The notes: generated from the sequence alone by a model not told the origin. A DNA stretch of 64,000 nt from Woeseiaceae bacterium (GCA_021773075.1 JAJFKT010000026.1:558356-622355), one strand, 5' to 3'; shown: positions 19,508-29,420, counted from the first letter of the stretch. Numbers and translations are program-made.

Positions 19508-20536
19508 ATGGTCGAAGAAATCCGGGAAACAGTATCTGACGAGCAGACAGACAGGGACCTTTTCAAGGCAACCCTGCCGTTCGGGGTTGAGTCTGTAAAG
19601 ACGAGCTGGGGGGTCGTCGGCTCGACCTTCCTGATGTTGCTCGCATCGCTATTCGGTGCCGCTCTCGCACCCGCATGGCCATTGCGCCTTTTGTTCTCGG
19701 CTCTGTCGGCCCTGTTACTGATGCGCGCCTTCATTACGTACCACGACTACATGCACAACGCGATCTTGTCACGGTCCCGAGCCGCATGGTGGTTGTTCCG
19801 CGTGTACTCTGCATTCGCGCTCACACCGCCGCGATCGTGGAAGAACAGCCACAATCATCACCATGGACATGTAGGCAAGATTGATGCCACCAGCGTTGGT
19901 GCCTTCGCGACGATGACCACCGACATGTGGCGAGACGCTTCCCTCGCAGCGCGCATGGCGTACCGGATCGAGCGCCACCCTCTGACCATTCTGGCCGGGT
20001 ACTTCACGATCTTCTTCCTCAGCGTCACACTACTGCCGCTTTTGAGGAATCCAGCCCGGCACTGGGATTCACTGCTTGTACTGCTCGGTCACAGCATGCT
20101 GATCGCAGTGTTGTGGATCCTGGGTGGTTTTGATGTCGCGTTTTTTGTCGTCTTGTTGCCAATGACAATCGCATCGATGATCGGCAGTTACTTATTCTTC
20201 GCGCAACATAGCTTTGAGAATGTGCGCGTCTTGCCGCCGGAGTCATGGACAAGCCGTCGAGCAGCGATGGAGTCCTCCAGCTACCTGAAGCTGAATAAAG
20301 TCATGCGTTGGTTCACTGGCAACATTGGCTACCATCATATTCATCACCTGAATGTACGAATCCCGTTTTATCGACTTCCCGAGGCGATGGAGGCAATTCC
20401 AGAGCTTCAATCGCCTGTGACGATAACGCTTTCGCTAAAGGACATCAGGGCGAGCTTTCGATGTTGCCTGTGGGATGAGGCGCTGCAACGAATGGTCTCG
20501 TATCGGGAGTTCGCCAGAGCGGCGGCAGCTACCTGA
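19508..20536 (+). CDS. Membrane fatty acid desaturase family protein
   Basis: Di-iron integral membrane desaturase or hydroxylase-type protein. The three histidine boxes are HDYMH (residues 79-83), SHNHHHGH (114-121) and HHIHH (276-280). Hydrophobic segments lie near 37-75, 160-180 and 190-235. The length of 342 residues fits bacterial fatty-acid desaturases. The substrate cannot be told from sequence; fatty acyl chains of membrane lipids are the default. It stands alone, divergent from the hydrolase-TPR gene. Confidence 0.88.
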   Translation: MVEEIRETVSDEQTDRDLFKATLPFGVESVKTSWGVVGSTFLMLLASLFGAALAPAWPLRLLFSALSALLLMRAFITYHDYMHNAILSRSRAAWWLFRVYSAFALTPPRSWKNSHNHHHGHVGKIDATSVGAFATMTTDMWRDASLAARMAYRIERHPLTILAGYFTIFFLSVTLLPLLRNPARHWDSLLVLLGHSMLIAVLWILGGFDVAFFVVLLPMTIASMIGSYLFFAQHSFENVRVLPPESWTSRRAAMESSSYLKLNKVMRWFTGNIGYHHIHHLNVRIPFYRLPEAMEAIPELQSPVTITLSLKDIRASFRCCLWDEALQRMVSYREFARAAAAT

Positions 20537-20600
20537 TACCGAGACCGTCGCTGAGCTGGGTGATGAAGCGACACCCCGCTTTCCGCCAAACTAACCTGCC

Positions 20601-21668
20601 TTACAACTCCAGGTAAGCTCGCGAGATCGTCCAGCCGACCATCTGGTCGAAAAGCTTATCTTCGGTTTTGGACACGAAGCTTCGCCTGAAATCTTCGATA
20701 GCGGCATTTTTTGCAGCAGCCTCGATGGCTTTGTCTTCGCTAAGGCCAGCTGCGTGCGAGAGGACTGCATGCGCGACCGCAGCCTCTAAAAATTGACGGG
20801 CCTGGACAAGATAAGACTTGCCGTCTAGAACCGGCCCACCGTGGCCGATAAGGATTTTTTTCACCGCTAATTGCTCAAGTGCTTTGAGCGTCAGGACATA
20901 TTGCGATGGATATGAGGACCACGACCAAAGGATAGGCTGGGTCAGCAAGTCACCCACGATCAGGATTTCCTGATCACGCAGGTAGACGATGGAATCCGAC
21001 CTGGTGTGTGCCGGGTGCAGGAAGAAGACCTCAACAGTGTCGGAATCAGTGTGCAAAGTTATAGAGTCGCTGTAGGTCAAATCTGCCAGCGTGTAGGCGT
21101 AGTCCGGCCTCGCAGCGAGTTCAATTTGCTCATCTCTAAACGCTTCTATGGCGGTAATTTTCTCGGCCGCAAGAGCTTCGCCATGATCGTCCATATTCTT
21201 CGCCAGGACGTCGTTGGCGCTCTGCACTGCCATCGATCGATACGGCACGACCTGCTCGAATTGTTCCGCCCCAAGCGTCGGTATGTCTTTGCGCGTGTTG
21301 TCATGCGAGATGAACACGACGTCATTGCCGAAAGTTTCGCGGTAGGCGAGGTTTCCGGAGTGGTGGTCGACATGCCAGTGCGTATTTACGACATAACGAA
21401 TCGGGTCATCACTAATTCTACTGACAGCATCTATCAATGCGCGGGCCGATGCCGGAGACCCATGCGTATCAACCACGATATGACCGCCATCACTCAAAAT
21501 CAGCGCGCCGCTCGCTCCGGCAAAGCTTGGCGCGACGGCGTAAATATTCTCGGCTACCGGGATTAGGCGCACCGAACCTGTATCGATTCCACTTTGCCCC
21601 GCAAACACAGTGCTGGAAACCCATGCCGTCAGGAAAATGACTGCTACAGTGAAACCTCGTTTTCGCAT
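20601..21668 (-). CDS. Exported metallo-beta-lactamase-fold hydrolase
   Basis: Binuclear metal hydrolase of the MBL superfamily with a signal peptide (residues 1-23, ending STVFAG). The metal-binding motif is HWHVDHHSGN (about residues 98-107), further histidines are in HPAHTRSD, and the last metal histidine is in GHGGPVLDG. The layout (SGALILSDGGHIVVDTHG at the front) is like the SoxH/quinoprotein-relay group of secreted MBL proteins. The substrate is unknown. Monocistronic. Confidence 0.85.
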   Translation of the reverse strand: MRKRGFTVAVIFLTAWVSSTVFAGQSGIDTGSVRLIPVAENIYAVAPSFAGASGALILSDGGHIVVDTHGSPASARALIDAVSRISDDPIRYVVNTHWHVDHHSGNLAYRETFGNDVVFISHDNTRKDIPTLGAEQFEQVVPYRSMAVQSANDVLAKNMDDHGEALAAEKITAIEAFRDEQIELAARPDYAYTLADLTYSDSITLHTDSDTVEVFFLHPAHTRSDSIVYLRDQEILIVGDLLTQPILWSWSSYPSQYVLTLKALEQLAVKKILIGHGGPVLDGKSYLVQARQFLEAAVAHAVLSHAAGLSEDKAIEAAAKNAAIEDFRRSFVSKTEDKLFDQMVGWTISRAYLEL

Positions 21669-21811
21669 GTGAGCGGCCTTTGTGAAGTAACAATGCGTTT
21701 GGCTCTACGGCGGATAAATGGTTCCCGCTCGCTATTATGGCGGTGCTCGTGATTCTCTGCGTATTGGCTGTCTACCAGGTTCGAAATTTGCATTGGCTTC
21801 ATTAATCGCAA

Positions 21812-24800
21812 TCAAAATTCCGTCGGCGAAGGCGGTGCCTCAAGCTTAACGGGCGGTGTTTTCTCGAGTTCCGTAAGCAAGTGCTTAACCGCGGCTTCAA
21901 GCGTTGGGTCCTGCCCGGCAGCGACCAGTTCCGGTCGGTCGACGACTTCAATATCGGGCGAGACGCCCTCGTTTTCGACCGCCCACTCTCCGTCCGTTTC
22001 CATGAAGCGGAATGTGGATGCCAGAATGCTGCCGCCATCCGCGAGAGATGGATTACCGGATATCCCGATAAGACCGCCCCAGGTTCGCGTACCGATCAAC
22101 GGACCCAATCCAAGTTTCCTGAAGTAGTAGGGGAATGCATCACCTCCAGACGACGAATAACCGTTGATCAAGGTGGCTTTTGGTCCATCGTGTGCGAACG
22201 CAGGCGTTGCAACGGGATCCAGACCGCGCCGCTTCCAATAATTCAAAGGTTTGCGAGATACAAGCTCAATCATGCGGTCAGGGATAAAGCCGCCGCCGTT
22301 ATAACGCGCATCGATGATCAGCGCATCTTTGTTCATTTGTGGCATGAAGCGCTTGAACAGCTCACGGTTTCCTGCACCCGCGGTGTTCGGCAGGTGCACA
22401 TAGCCGATTCGGCCACCTGACAATTCATCAACCCGGCGTGCACGATCTTCAACCCAGTCGAGATAACGCAACTGGGTCTCTGAGCTAATGGTATTGACCA
22501 TCACGTCGCGGCTGCCGCGCTGACGCGGCCGATCATTAACGGTCAGCGTAACAACATCGCCACCGGTGTTTTCCAATAGTTGGTAAAAGTTTTTCGCCCC
22601 GGATGTTGGTACGCCGTTGACAGCGATAATATAATCGCCGACCGAGACGTCAATACCGGGTGCGGCAAGTGGCGAGAAAAATTGTGTCTGCCACGCTTCG
22701 CCCTTGAAAATCTTGCTGATGCGATAAAAGTTATTGTCACGCTCAAATTCGGCACCGAGCAAACCACCGCTGCGGCGTTCAACGGAAGGTTGATCGCCCG
22801 ACTGCACATAAATGTGCCCCGACATCATTTCACCTGCAATCTCGCCAAATACGTAATCGAGGTCAGCTCGATGAGCGACATGCGGAACGAGTGCTTGGTA
22901 CTTGCTACGAATTTGGTCCCAGTCCTGGCCGTGCATGTTGGGGTCGTAGAACCAGTCGCGCAAAATGCGCCAGCCATCGACATACATTTGTTGCCATTCG
23001 ATTTTTGGATCGACAAGCAATTCCATATCATCGAGATCGAGTCGACCTTCACTGGCATCCTGCTCTGGGCTGAGATCCGCGATTCCGAGTTCACCGCTGG
23101 CGGAGTAAAGAATTTTTTCACCATTTCCTGACAGCGAAAACGCTTGCACGCCTTCAAGAACAAGTTCTTCTTTTTCATTCTCGAGATCGAAGAGCATAAC
23201 GCGGGTATCGCCGTTTTGACCGGAGACGTAGACGGGGCCCTTCGGCCCGGCCTTGAGATTATCGTAGTTGCCACCGGCAGGTTGCAGCGCGACAAGCCGG
23301 TCTTCAAGCCCGTCAAAAGTAATCTCGACAACTACATCACTATTATCCGACTCGCCGTCTTCTTCGGTATCAGAATCGGAAGCTGCGGTCACTTCATCGC
23401 TTTTGGGCAGGAAAAGTGCCGGTTGATCCGAGTTGAGTTGCGCCGCGTAGACGCGAACTGAATCGGTAACCATGTAATTGAATTCGATTGAGCTGAATTC
23501 CAGCTCATGATCACGCGACGACAGAAAATAAAGATAGCGACCAAGCGGGTCGAAAACCGGGCTGCCTTCGTTTGTCATGTCAGATGTCACCTGGTGTTTA
23601 CTGCCGTCAGCCAGGGTATGAATCCAGACGCTCCCTGTGCCCAGCTCATTATTCTTAACGTAGGTAACAAAGCGGCTGTCGGGCGCCCAGCTGTAATCTG
23701 TGATGTCATTGTGATTCGAGGAGTCGACAGCCGTGACTCGTCCGCTGACGATATCGACGACATTCAGGTCTTGCTTAGTGTCACCTAATAACAGCTTGCT
23801 TGAGTCCGGAGACCAGACCGGCGGAAATCGCCAGACCGCTCCATCTTGCGTGACACGTCTGGCATCGCCGCCGCCGACAGGACGCGTCCAAATCTCGTAT
23901 TCGCCGGAGGCGTCCGACAGATAGGCCAGTTGTTTGCCATCGGGTGACCAGGTGGCATCGATTTCTCTGTATTCCGGGCTACGGGTGAGGTTTCTAATCG
24001 GTCCGTCTTTGGCGGGAACACTGAAGACATCGCCGCGGGCGGTAATCAAGACGCGCTTGCCACTCGGGGACAGGTCAGCATTTTCGATAAAGTCTGATGC
24101 CTCCACCACTTTGGGCAGAGTTGCAGGACGATCACCCCCGACTGTGATTGAAAGACGTTGCGATTCGCGGTCGGCAGGATCATATCGATAGAGCCAGCCG
24201 CCGTTTTCGTAAACTACGGCCGTCGGCCCGGCGCTTGCCCAAAGGACGTCAAATTCCTTGTGAGATGTAACGGCTTCGGGTCCGTCGGCAGAGTAGCGAT
24301 AGAGGTTCAGTGTGTAGTCGCGATCGGAGGTAAAGAAAATGTCATTGCCAACCCAAAGAGGTTGATGATCGGTTGCGGGATTATCGGTTAGCTGCTCCGA
24401 CGTACTATTCTCGAGATCGTAAATCCACACGTCCTGTGCGCGGCCACCTCGGTAGCGTTTCCAGGTTCTGAATTCACGATCGATGGGTGTGTAGACAATC
24501 TTCTTGCCGTCGGGCGAGAACATACCAGCGCCACCTTCCGGAATTTCCAAAGCAGTCTCATCACCGCCATCGGCAGGGACCAGGTAATGGCGACCCATGC
24601 GTATGCCCCACGGCAGTCGATTCGCCCGGACCAGCACATGCTTGCCATCACGGGTCCAATCGAGGACGCGGTAGTCAGAGCCACCGCGAGGCGGCATAGG
24701 GCCGACATCGTTGTACCAGGTGAGCTGGCGCGGCGTACCGCCAGTTGAGGGGATTACATAGACCTGACGAGTGCCGTTATATTCTGCGGAATAGGCAACT

Positions 24801-25027
24801 TCGGAGCCGTCCGGCGAGAATTTTGGGAACTGCTCCAAACCGTCATGCGACGTCAATCGAACAGCAGTTCCACCATTCGTTGATGCAACATACAGGTCGC
24901 CGGCGTAGACGAATACGACGCGGTCCCTATGAATATCGGGAAATCGCAGCAAGCGCGTTTCATCAGCGACAAGGTCTTGCGCCATCGCAAGAATCAAAAC
25001 GAAAACCATGGATCTGAGTACCAGCAT
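21812..25027 (-). CDS. Secreted tricorn-like S41 protease
   Basis: A large exported serine protease resembling tricorn. A signal peptide (MLVLRSMVFVLILAMAQDLVA) precedes two beta-propeller regions with WD/TolB-like repeats (FSPDGSEVAYS, WSPDGKQLAYLSD, WAPDSRFVTYV). These are followed by core domain C1, a PDZ domain (SVGDYIIAVNGVP) and C2. The nucleophile is the serine in SSSGGDAF near residue 960, with a likely base in SGHIYV and the acidic ENEGVSPDIEV motif near the end. The ATG at 25027 is chosen because GGAGG lies six bases upstream; a TTG at 25042 is the alternative. Roles in extracytoplasmic peptide degradation are inferred. Confidence 0.93.
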   Translation of the reverse strand: MLVLRSMVFVLILAMAQDLVADETRLLRFPDIHRDRVVFVYAGDLYVASTNGGTAVRLTSHDGLEQFPKFSPDGSEVAYSAEYNGTRQVYVIPSTGGTPRQLTWYNDVGPMPPRGGSDYRVLDWTRDGKHVLVRANRLPWGIRMGRHYLVPADGGDETALEIPEGGAGMFSPDGKKIVYTPIDREFRTWKRYRGGRAQDVWIYDLENSTSEQLTDNPATDHQPLWVGNDIFFTSDRDYTLNLYRYSADGPEAVTSHKEFDVLWASAGPTAVVYENGGWLYRYDPADRESQRLSITVGGDRPATLPKVVEASDFIENADLSPSGKRVLITARGDVFSVPAKDGPIRNLTRSPEYREIDATWSPDGKQLAYLSDASGEYEIWTRPVGGGDARRVTQDGAVWRFPPVWSPDSSKLLLGDTKQDLNVVDIVSGRVTAVDSSNHNDITDYSWAPDSRFVTYVKNNELGTGSVWIHTLADGSKHQVTSDMTNEGSPVFDPLGRYLYFLSSRDHELEFSSIEFNYMVTDSVRVYAAQLNSDQPALFLPKSDEVTAASDSDTEEDGESDNSDVVVEITFDGLEDRLVALQPAGGNYDNLKAGPKGPVYVSGQNGDTRVMLFDLENEKEELVLEGVQAFSLSGNGEKILYSASGELGIADLSPEQDASEGRLDLDDMELLVDPKIEWQQMYVDGWRILRDWFYDPNMHGQDWDQIRSKYQALVPHVAHRADLDYVFGEIAGEMMSGHIYVQSGDQPSVERRSGGLLGAEFERDNNFYRISKIFKGEAWQTQFFSPLAAPGIDVSVGDYIIAVNGVPTSGAKNFYQLLENTGGDVVTLTVNDRPRQRGSRDVMVNTISSETQLRYLDWVEDRARRVDELSGGRIGYVHLPNTAGAGNRELFKRFMPQMNKDALIIDARYNGGGFIPDRMIELVSRKPLNYWKRRGLDPVATPAFAHDGPKATLINGYSSSGGDAFPYYFRKLGLGPLIGTRTWGGLIGISGNPSLADGGSILASTFRFMETDGEWAVENEGVSPDIEVVDRPELVAAGQDPTLEAAVKHLLTELEKTPPVKLEAPPSPTEF

Positions 25028-25086
25028 TGCCAGCCTCCACAAAAATGAGGCCTATCCTACCATCGAACGGGGGCAGTAGATCTTGC

Positions 25087-25117
25087 AAACAAATGTTTGT
25101 TTATATAACATTTGTTT
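25087..25117. promoter_or_regulatory. 11-bp inverted repeat at the psuK start
   Basis: AAACAAATGTT (25087-25097) and its exact complement AACATTTGTTT (25107-25117) are separated by nine bases. The same segment also holds a direct repeat TTTGTTTAT (25096 and 25111). A -10-like TATAAC sits at 25104-25109, and the repeat ends at the base before the psuK ATG. An autoregulatory operator is plausible because the gene product has its own N-terminal HTH. Confidence 0.5.
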
Positions 25118-26221
25118 ATGCTAACGAGTCGCGAACAACAAGTACTTTCATTGATTCAGAAGGACCCGATGCTGTCGCAACAGGCGATAGCCAATCGTCT
25201 TGGTATCAGCCGTTCTGCCGCAGCCGGGCATATCATGAACATGACCCGGAAGGGCTACATCAAAGGTCGTGGCTACGTTGTCAGTGATGCAGCATTCGTT
25301 TGCGTGGTCGGTGGCGCCAATATCGATATCCATGGCAAATCTCTAAAAAGCCTGCGCCGCAATGACTCCAATCCGGGCGCGGTGCATATTTCCGCCGGCG
25401 GCGTCGCACGCAATATCGCCGAGAATCTGGCGCGGCTCGGCGTGGATTGTCGCTTCATCTCGGCCATCGGACTTGATCAGCACGGCGAGATGCTCAAGCG
25501 TTTGTCTCGCGAGGCCGGAATCGATATGCAATATGTTCACGAGATTGCCTCGGAGTCGACGTCGACCTACCTGTCCGTCATTGACGATTCCGGCGATATG
25601 AAAGTAGCCATCTCTGACATGAATATTATCGATCGCCTGAGCGCCGATCGGCTGCAGCAGCAGCAGGCGATGCTCAGCCAATCTGCATTGATCGTTCTTG
25701 ACGCCAATCTCTCCGATGATGCTGTCGCATGGTTGACCAGCGCACTAGCCGATATTCCGATCTTTGCTGATACCGTTTCTACGACGAAGGCGCCGCGGCT
25801 CAAGCCGTACTTGTCAGCAATCCACACGTTGAAGGCCGGCGCGAGCGAGGCGGAAGCGCTGACCGGTATGCGCGCGCGTACGACGACACAGTTGCAGAAG
25901 CTCGCTACGACCCTGCACGCGGAGGGCGTCGTGCGCGTATTCATTACCCGTGGCGAAAAGGGCGTGTTCTACAGTACTGCGGAAGCTGCGGGCTTGAAAA
26001 AGTCGCCGCACAGCAAGCAGGTTGTAGAGAATGCAGGTGGTGCAGGTGACGCGTTTCTAGCGGGCCTTGCCTATGCCTGGCTCGAAAGTTTGCCATTGGA
26101 TGAGACCTTGCAATTCGCCCTCGCGGCCGCTGACATTACGCTTTCGCACCCGGCCACCAGCAACCCTGCAATGTCATTAAGCGCAATTAGTAGAGCAATG
26201 GAGCCCCAGCGTGTCGAATAA
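25118..26221 (+). CDS. psuK: PfkB family kinase with N-terminal HTH, probable pseudouridine kinase
   Basis: Ribokinase-family enzyme predicted to phosphorylate pseudouridine to its 5'-phosphate for the glycosidase encoded next. A winged helix-turn-helix occupies residues 1-55 (TSREQQVLSLIQKDP, AIANRLGISRSAAAGHI). The PfkB domain follows (GGVARNIAENLARLG, and the C-terminal anion-hole motif ENAGGAGDAFLAGLAY with catalytic Asp). The same HTH-PfkB layout occurs in E. coli YeiI. The ATG at 25118 has no recognisable ribosome-binding site. It overlaps psuG by 11 bases. Confidence 0.87.
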   Translation: MLTSREQQVLSLIQKDPMLSQQAIANRLGISRSAAAGHIMNMTRKGYIKGRGYVVSDAAFVCVVGGANIDIHGKSLKSLRRNDSNPGAVHISAGGVARNIAENLARLGVDCRFISAIGLDQHGEMLKRLSREAGIDMQYVHEIASESTSTYLSVIDDSGDMKVAISDMNIIDRLSADRLQQQQAMLSQSALIVLDANLSDDAVAWLTSALADIPIFADTVSTTKAPRLKPYLSAIHTLKAGASEAEALTGMRARTTTQLQKLATTLHAEGVVRVFITRGEKGVFYSTAEAAGLKKSPHSKQVVENAGGAGDAFLAGLAYAWLESLPLDETLQFALAAADITLSHPATSNPAMSLSAISRAMEPQRVE

Positions 26222-27140
26222 TCCTTTTGATGAGTTTCTTGAGATCGCACCCGAGGTCGCGTCTGCGTTGATCGCCGGTGGTCCTGTCGTGGCCCTCGAA
26301 TCGACGATTATCAGTCACGGCATGCCCTATCCAAGAAACGTTGAAACCGCTGCGTTGGTGGAAGAAGCGGTCAGAGATGGCGGTGCCGTACCAGCGACGA
26401 TTGCGGTGCTCAATGGTCGACTCAAGGTCGGGCTCTCGGACGATGAAATTGAAGTAATTGGCAAACGCGGCACCGACGTCATCAAGTGCAGTCGCCGCGA
26501 CCTGCCGTTCGTCGTCGCAGGCAAGATGGACGGCGCAACGACAGTTGCAGCAACGATGATCATTGCAGCGATGGCGGGTATCCGCGTGTTTGCAACGGGC
26601 GGCATAGGTGGAGTGCATCGAGGCGTAGAGCAGACGATGGATATATCCGCCGATCTTGAGGAACTTGCACGAACCAATGTTGCTGTTGTATGTGCTGGCA
26701 TCAAGTCGGTACTCGATATCGGTCGCTCCCTTGAGTATCTCGAGACGCAGGGCGTACCTGTCGTTACCTATGGTGCCGACTACCTGCCTGCCTTCTATGT
26801 GCCGGACAGCGGATTCACGGCGGATTATCGGGTGGATTCGCCGGCTGAGGCGGCGCGGGCGATGAAAATCAAATGGGATATGGGGCTCGATGGTGGTTTG
26901 GTTTTCGCTGTTCCAATTCCCGACGAATTCGCGCTCGACAAGACCGAAATTGATGCCGTAATCAACGATGCGGATGCGGAGATGCGCCGCCAGGGCATCA
27001 CAGGCAAAGACACCACGCCTTTCATGCTCGCCAGTATCGCGGAGCGCACGGGCGGCCGCAGTCTTGACGCCAATATTCAGTTGGTGATCAACAACGCTGG
27101 TATTGCGGCGGCGATGGCAGTCGCGCTTGCAAATCTTTAG
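26211..27140 (+). CDS. psuG: Pseudouridine-5'-phosphate glycosidase
   Basis: Cleaves the C-glycosidic bond of pseudouridine 5'-phosphate to uracil and ribose 5-phosphate, a manganese enzyme. Family hallmarks include ALESTIISHGMPYPRN, the TVAATMIIA segment, the FATGGIGGVHRG motif and VVCAGIKSVLDI. The 309-residue length is as expected. The GTG start lies inside the end of psuK, so the two form a coupled catabolic pair. Confidence 0.97.
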   Translation: MSNNPFDEFLEIAPEVASALIAGGPVVALESTIISHGMPYPRNVETAALVEEAVRDGGAVPATIAVLNGRLKVGLSDDEIEVIGKRGTDVIKCSRRDLPFVVAGKMDGATTVAATMIIAAMAGIRVFATGGIGGVHRGVEQTMDISADLEELARTNVAVVCAGIKSVLDIGRSLEYLETQGVPVVTYGADYLPAFYVPDSGFTADYRVDSPAEAARAMKIKWDMGLDGGLVFAVPIPDEFALDKTEIDAVINDADAEMRRQGITGKDTTPFMLASIAERTGGRSLDANIQLVINNAGIAAAMAVALANL

Positions 27141-27150
27141 CCCGGCGAAA

Positions 27151-29418
27151 TCACCCTAAACGGATAGGTAAGTCCCTAACGCGTTTTCCGGTTGCGGCGA
27201 ATATCGCGTTTCCAATTGCCGGCGGAACCGCGATGACCGGTGGCTCTCCCATACCCGTCGGGAATTCGGTGCTTTCAATGAACTTCAGATCAAGCTCTGG
27301 TACGTCCGACATTCGGAGCGGTGTATAAGAATTAAGATTCTTGTCTTTGACCTCGCCAGCGACAAATTCGGTGCCCTCATGCAGCGCCATGCTCAGTCCC
27401 CACAAAGTCGCACCTTCAGCTTGTGCCATAGCACCGTCGGGGTGAACAACCGTTCCGCAATCGAAGGTCTGCCACAGTTTTTTCACTGTAACCTTGTTGC
27501 TGCTTGCATCGACGGCGACGTGCGCAACACAGGCCGTCCAGGTTGGCTTATCGCGTTCCTGTCCGCCACTGACAGCAACGCCCATACCTTCGCCGGCCGG
27601 CAATTCAGCGCCCCAGCCGGAGCGCTCGACGACGTCGCGCAGTACGGTGGCTAGTCGTGACGCGCCACCGACAGCGCGCGGTGCTACGCCCGCGTTCTTG
27701 CCGGACGCATCGAGCAGCGACAGTCGAAACTCGACGGGATCAACACCCATTCTTGCAGCAATCTCGTCCATGAAACACTCCACGCCCCAGCCGATCCAGC
27801 CCGGTCCAACAGAACGCAGCCAGCCCGGCAGGAATGTACGTTGCGCCAGATCGTTGTTGATGGCACGGACACGATGATTGGCCAATGTGTACCAGTGGTC
27901 CGATCCGTTGATTGAGAACGGGTCCCACTTACCGTCGCCGTCGACACCCGTACCCAGGAATCCTGGCGCCATCGCCATTGTCGGCCAACCCGCGGCCAGT
28001 GCATGTTCGATTCCGGTCAGGGCCCCGTCGCCGTCAAATGAGGCATCGAGTTTTACGACGGACGGTGAGCGAACACAGTCAAAACTGCTATCAGTCTCCC
28101 GTTGGCATACAAGCTTGACCGGTCGCCCGAGCTCGCGCGCCGCCAGTGCTGCCGGAATCATCTGGTCGCCGAACAAGCGACGACCGAAACCACCGCCGAG
28201 ATAGTATTGGTGCAATACGATGTTCGACTCTTCGACCTCTAACGCGGCCGCCAGGTAAGGAATGATGAGTGATTGCCATTGGTTGCCAGCGTGAATATGG
28301 AACACACCATCAACGAATTCCACTAGCGCGTTCTGTGGCTCCATCGTGAAGTGCAATACGGTATTCGTGCGGTAGCTTGAGGAGAAGTTATCCACCGCGC
28401 TCTCGCGTGCTGCAACGGCGTCACCATCATTCACAAACAATGTACCGCTGGCCGGGTCGGCCACCAGTTTCTCGCCTTCGGCGAATATGTGCGCCTCGGT
28501 AACGGCAGCTGTCGGCCCCGGTGACCAATCAATATTCACTGCGTCAGCCGCTTTCATCGCGGCAGGAAAGTTTTCTGCGATGACCAGTGCCCAGCCTTGA
28601 ATGACATCGCTGGGATCAGTGACCTGTATCGTCCGGAGATAGCCTGGAATAGACTTCGCCTGCTCGTCGTCAATGGCGTTGATGCTGCTGCCGTAGCGTG
28701 TAGGTGGCACCAGTGGGTGCGCATACACCATGTCCGGCAACTCAACGTCCAGCCCGTATACGGTCGCACCGCGAGTTTTTTCCGGAATATCTATCGCGGA
28801 TATTTCGCGGCCGATGAGTTGCCGCTCGGAAGCTGCTTTGTTAGGCAATGCCGCCATTTCTTCTGCGCTGATGACGCGACTCACATCGCCGGTTGCGACA
28901 ATTTCAGCGAACGACACTTGTTGCTCGCCACAGATGACATTTCCGCCTTCGGCGCTGCACGTGGCCATGTCGACACCCAACAATGCGGCGCCGGCTTCGA
29001 TCAGCACTGTCCGACCGGCAGCGCCAGCTTGTGACAGCATGTCGAACGAGGTTACGACCGACCAAGACCCACCGGTGACCATGTAGCCCCACTTGGGGTC
29101 GCTATCGACATGCTTGATTGAAACACTGCTCCAGTCGGCGCCGAGTTCATCCGCGACAATGCGCGCTAATGCAGTACCAACATGCTGGCCCATTTCTGCC
29201 TTGGCGATATTGATCTGTACAGCGCCAGTGCCGTCGACCACGAACCAGACAGCGGGTGAGAATTGGTTGCTGGCGCCGGCTGCCATCAGATCGCTGGCTG
29301 CATCGTCACTGCTGCAACCGGGCAGGATTGATCCGAGTCCCATTACAAGCGTTGTTCCAGCCGTGCCGGCAAGGAAAGTTCTGCGGCTAATTGAAATTTT
29401 TTCTTTGGGCATCGTCAT
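27151..29418 (-). CDS. Molybdopterin-binding subunit of an aldehyde/isoquinoline oxidoreductase
   Basis: Large subunit of a periplasmic xanthine-oxidase-family hydroxylase, similar to IorB. The N-terminus is a Tat signal (SRRTFLAGTAGTTLVMG) with a cysteine in LPGCSS that could be lipidated. The conserved Moco-binding regions include GGGFGRR and a C-terminal GMGEPPVIAVPPAIGNAI, whose Glu is the expected catalytic base. Length 755 residues. The substrate is unknown. The ATG has GGAGG nine bases upstream; it begins two bases after the small-subunit stop. Confidence 0.9.
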   Translation of the reverse strand: MTMPKEKISISRRTFLAGTAGTTLVMGLGSILPGCSSDDAASDLMAAGASNQFSPAVWFVVDGTGAVQINIAKAEMGQHVGTALARIVADELGADWSSVSIKHVDSDPKWGYMVTGGSWSVVTSFDMLSQAGAAGRTVLIEAGAALLGVDMATCSAEGGNVICGEQQVSFAEIVATGDVSRVISAEEMAALPNKAASERQLIGREISAIDIPEKTRGATVYGLDVELPDMVYAHPLVPPTRYGSSINAIDDEQAKSIPGYLRTIQVTDPSDVIQGWALVIAENFPAAMKAADAVNIDWSPGPTAAVTEAHIFAEGEKLVADPASGTLFVNDGDAVAARESAVDNFSSSYRTNTVLHFTMEPQNALVEFVDGVFHIHAGNQWQSLIIPYLAAALEVEESNIVLHQYYLGGGFGRRLFGDQMIPAALAARELGRPVKLVCQRETDSSFDCVRSPSVVKLDASFDGDGALTGIEHALAAGWPTMAMAPGFLGTGVDGDGKWDPFSINGSDHWYTLANHRVRAINNDLAQRTFLPGWLRSVGPGWIGWGVECFMDEIAARMGVDPVEFRLSLLDASGKNAGVAPRAVGGASRLATVLRDVVERSGWGAELPAGEGMGVAVSGGQERDKPTWTACVAHVAVDASSNKVTVKKLWQTFDCGTVVHPDGAMAQAEGATLWGLSMALHEGTEFVAGEVKDKNLNSYTPLRMSDVPELDLKFIESTEFPTGMGEPPVIAVPPAIGNAIFAATGKRVRDLPIRLG

Positions 29419-29420
29419 GA

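Noticed and set aside
21737..21805. A possible 22-residue hydrophobic peptide (MAVLVILCVLAVYQ...) in the gap between the MBL and tricorn genes
   Set aside because: Too short, no ribosome-binding site, and hydrophobic frames arise easily by chance; kept only as a note.
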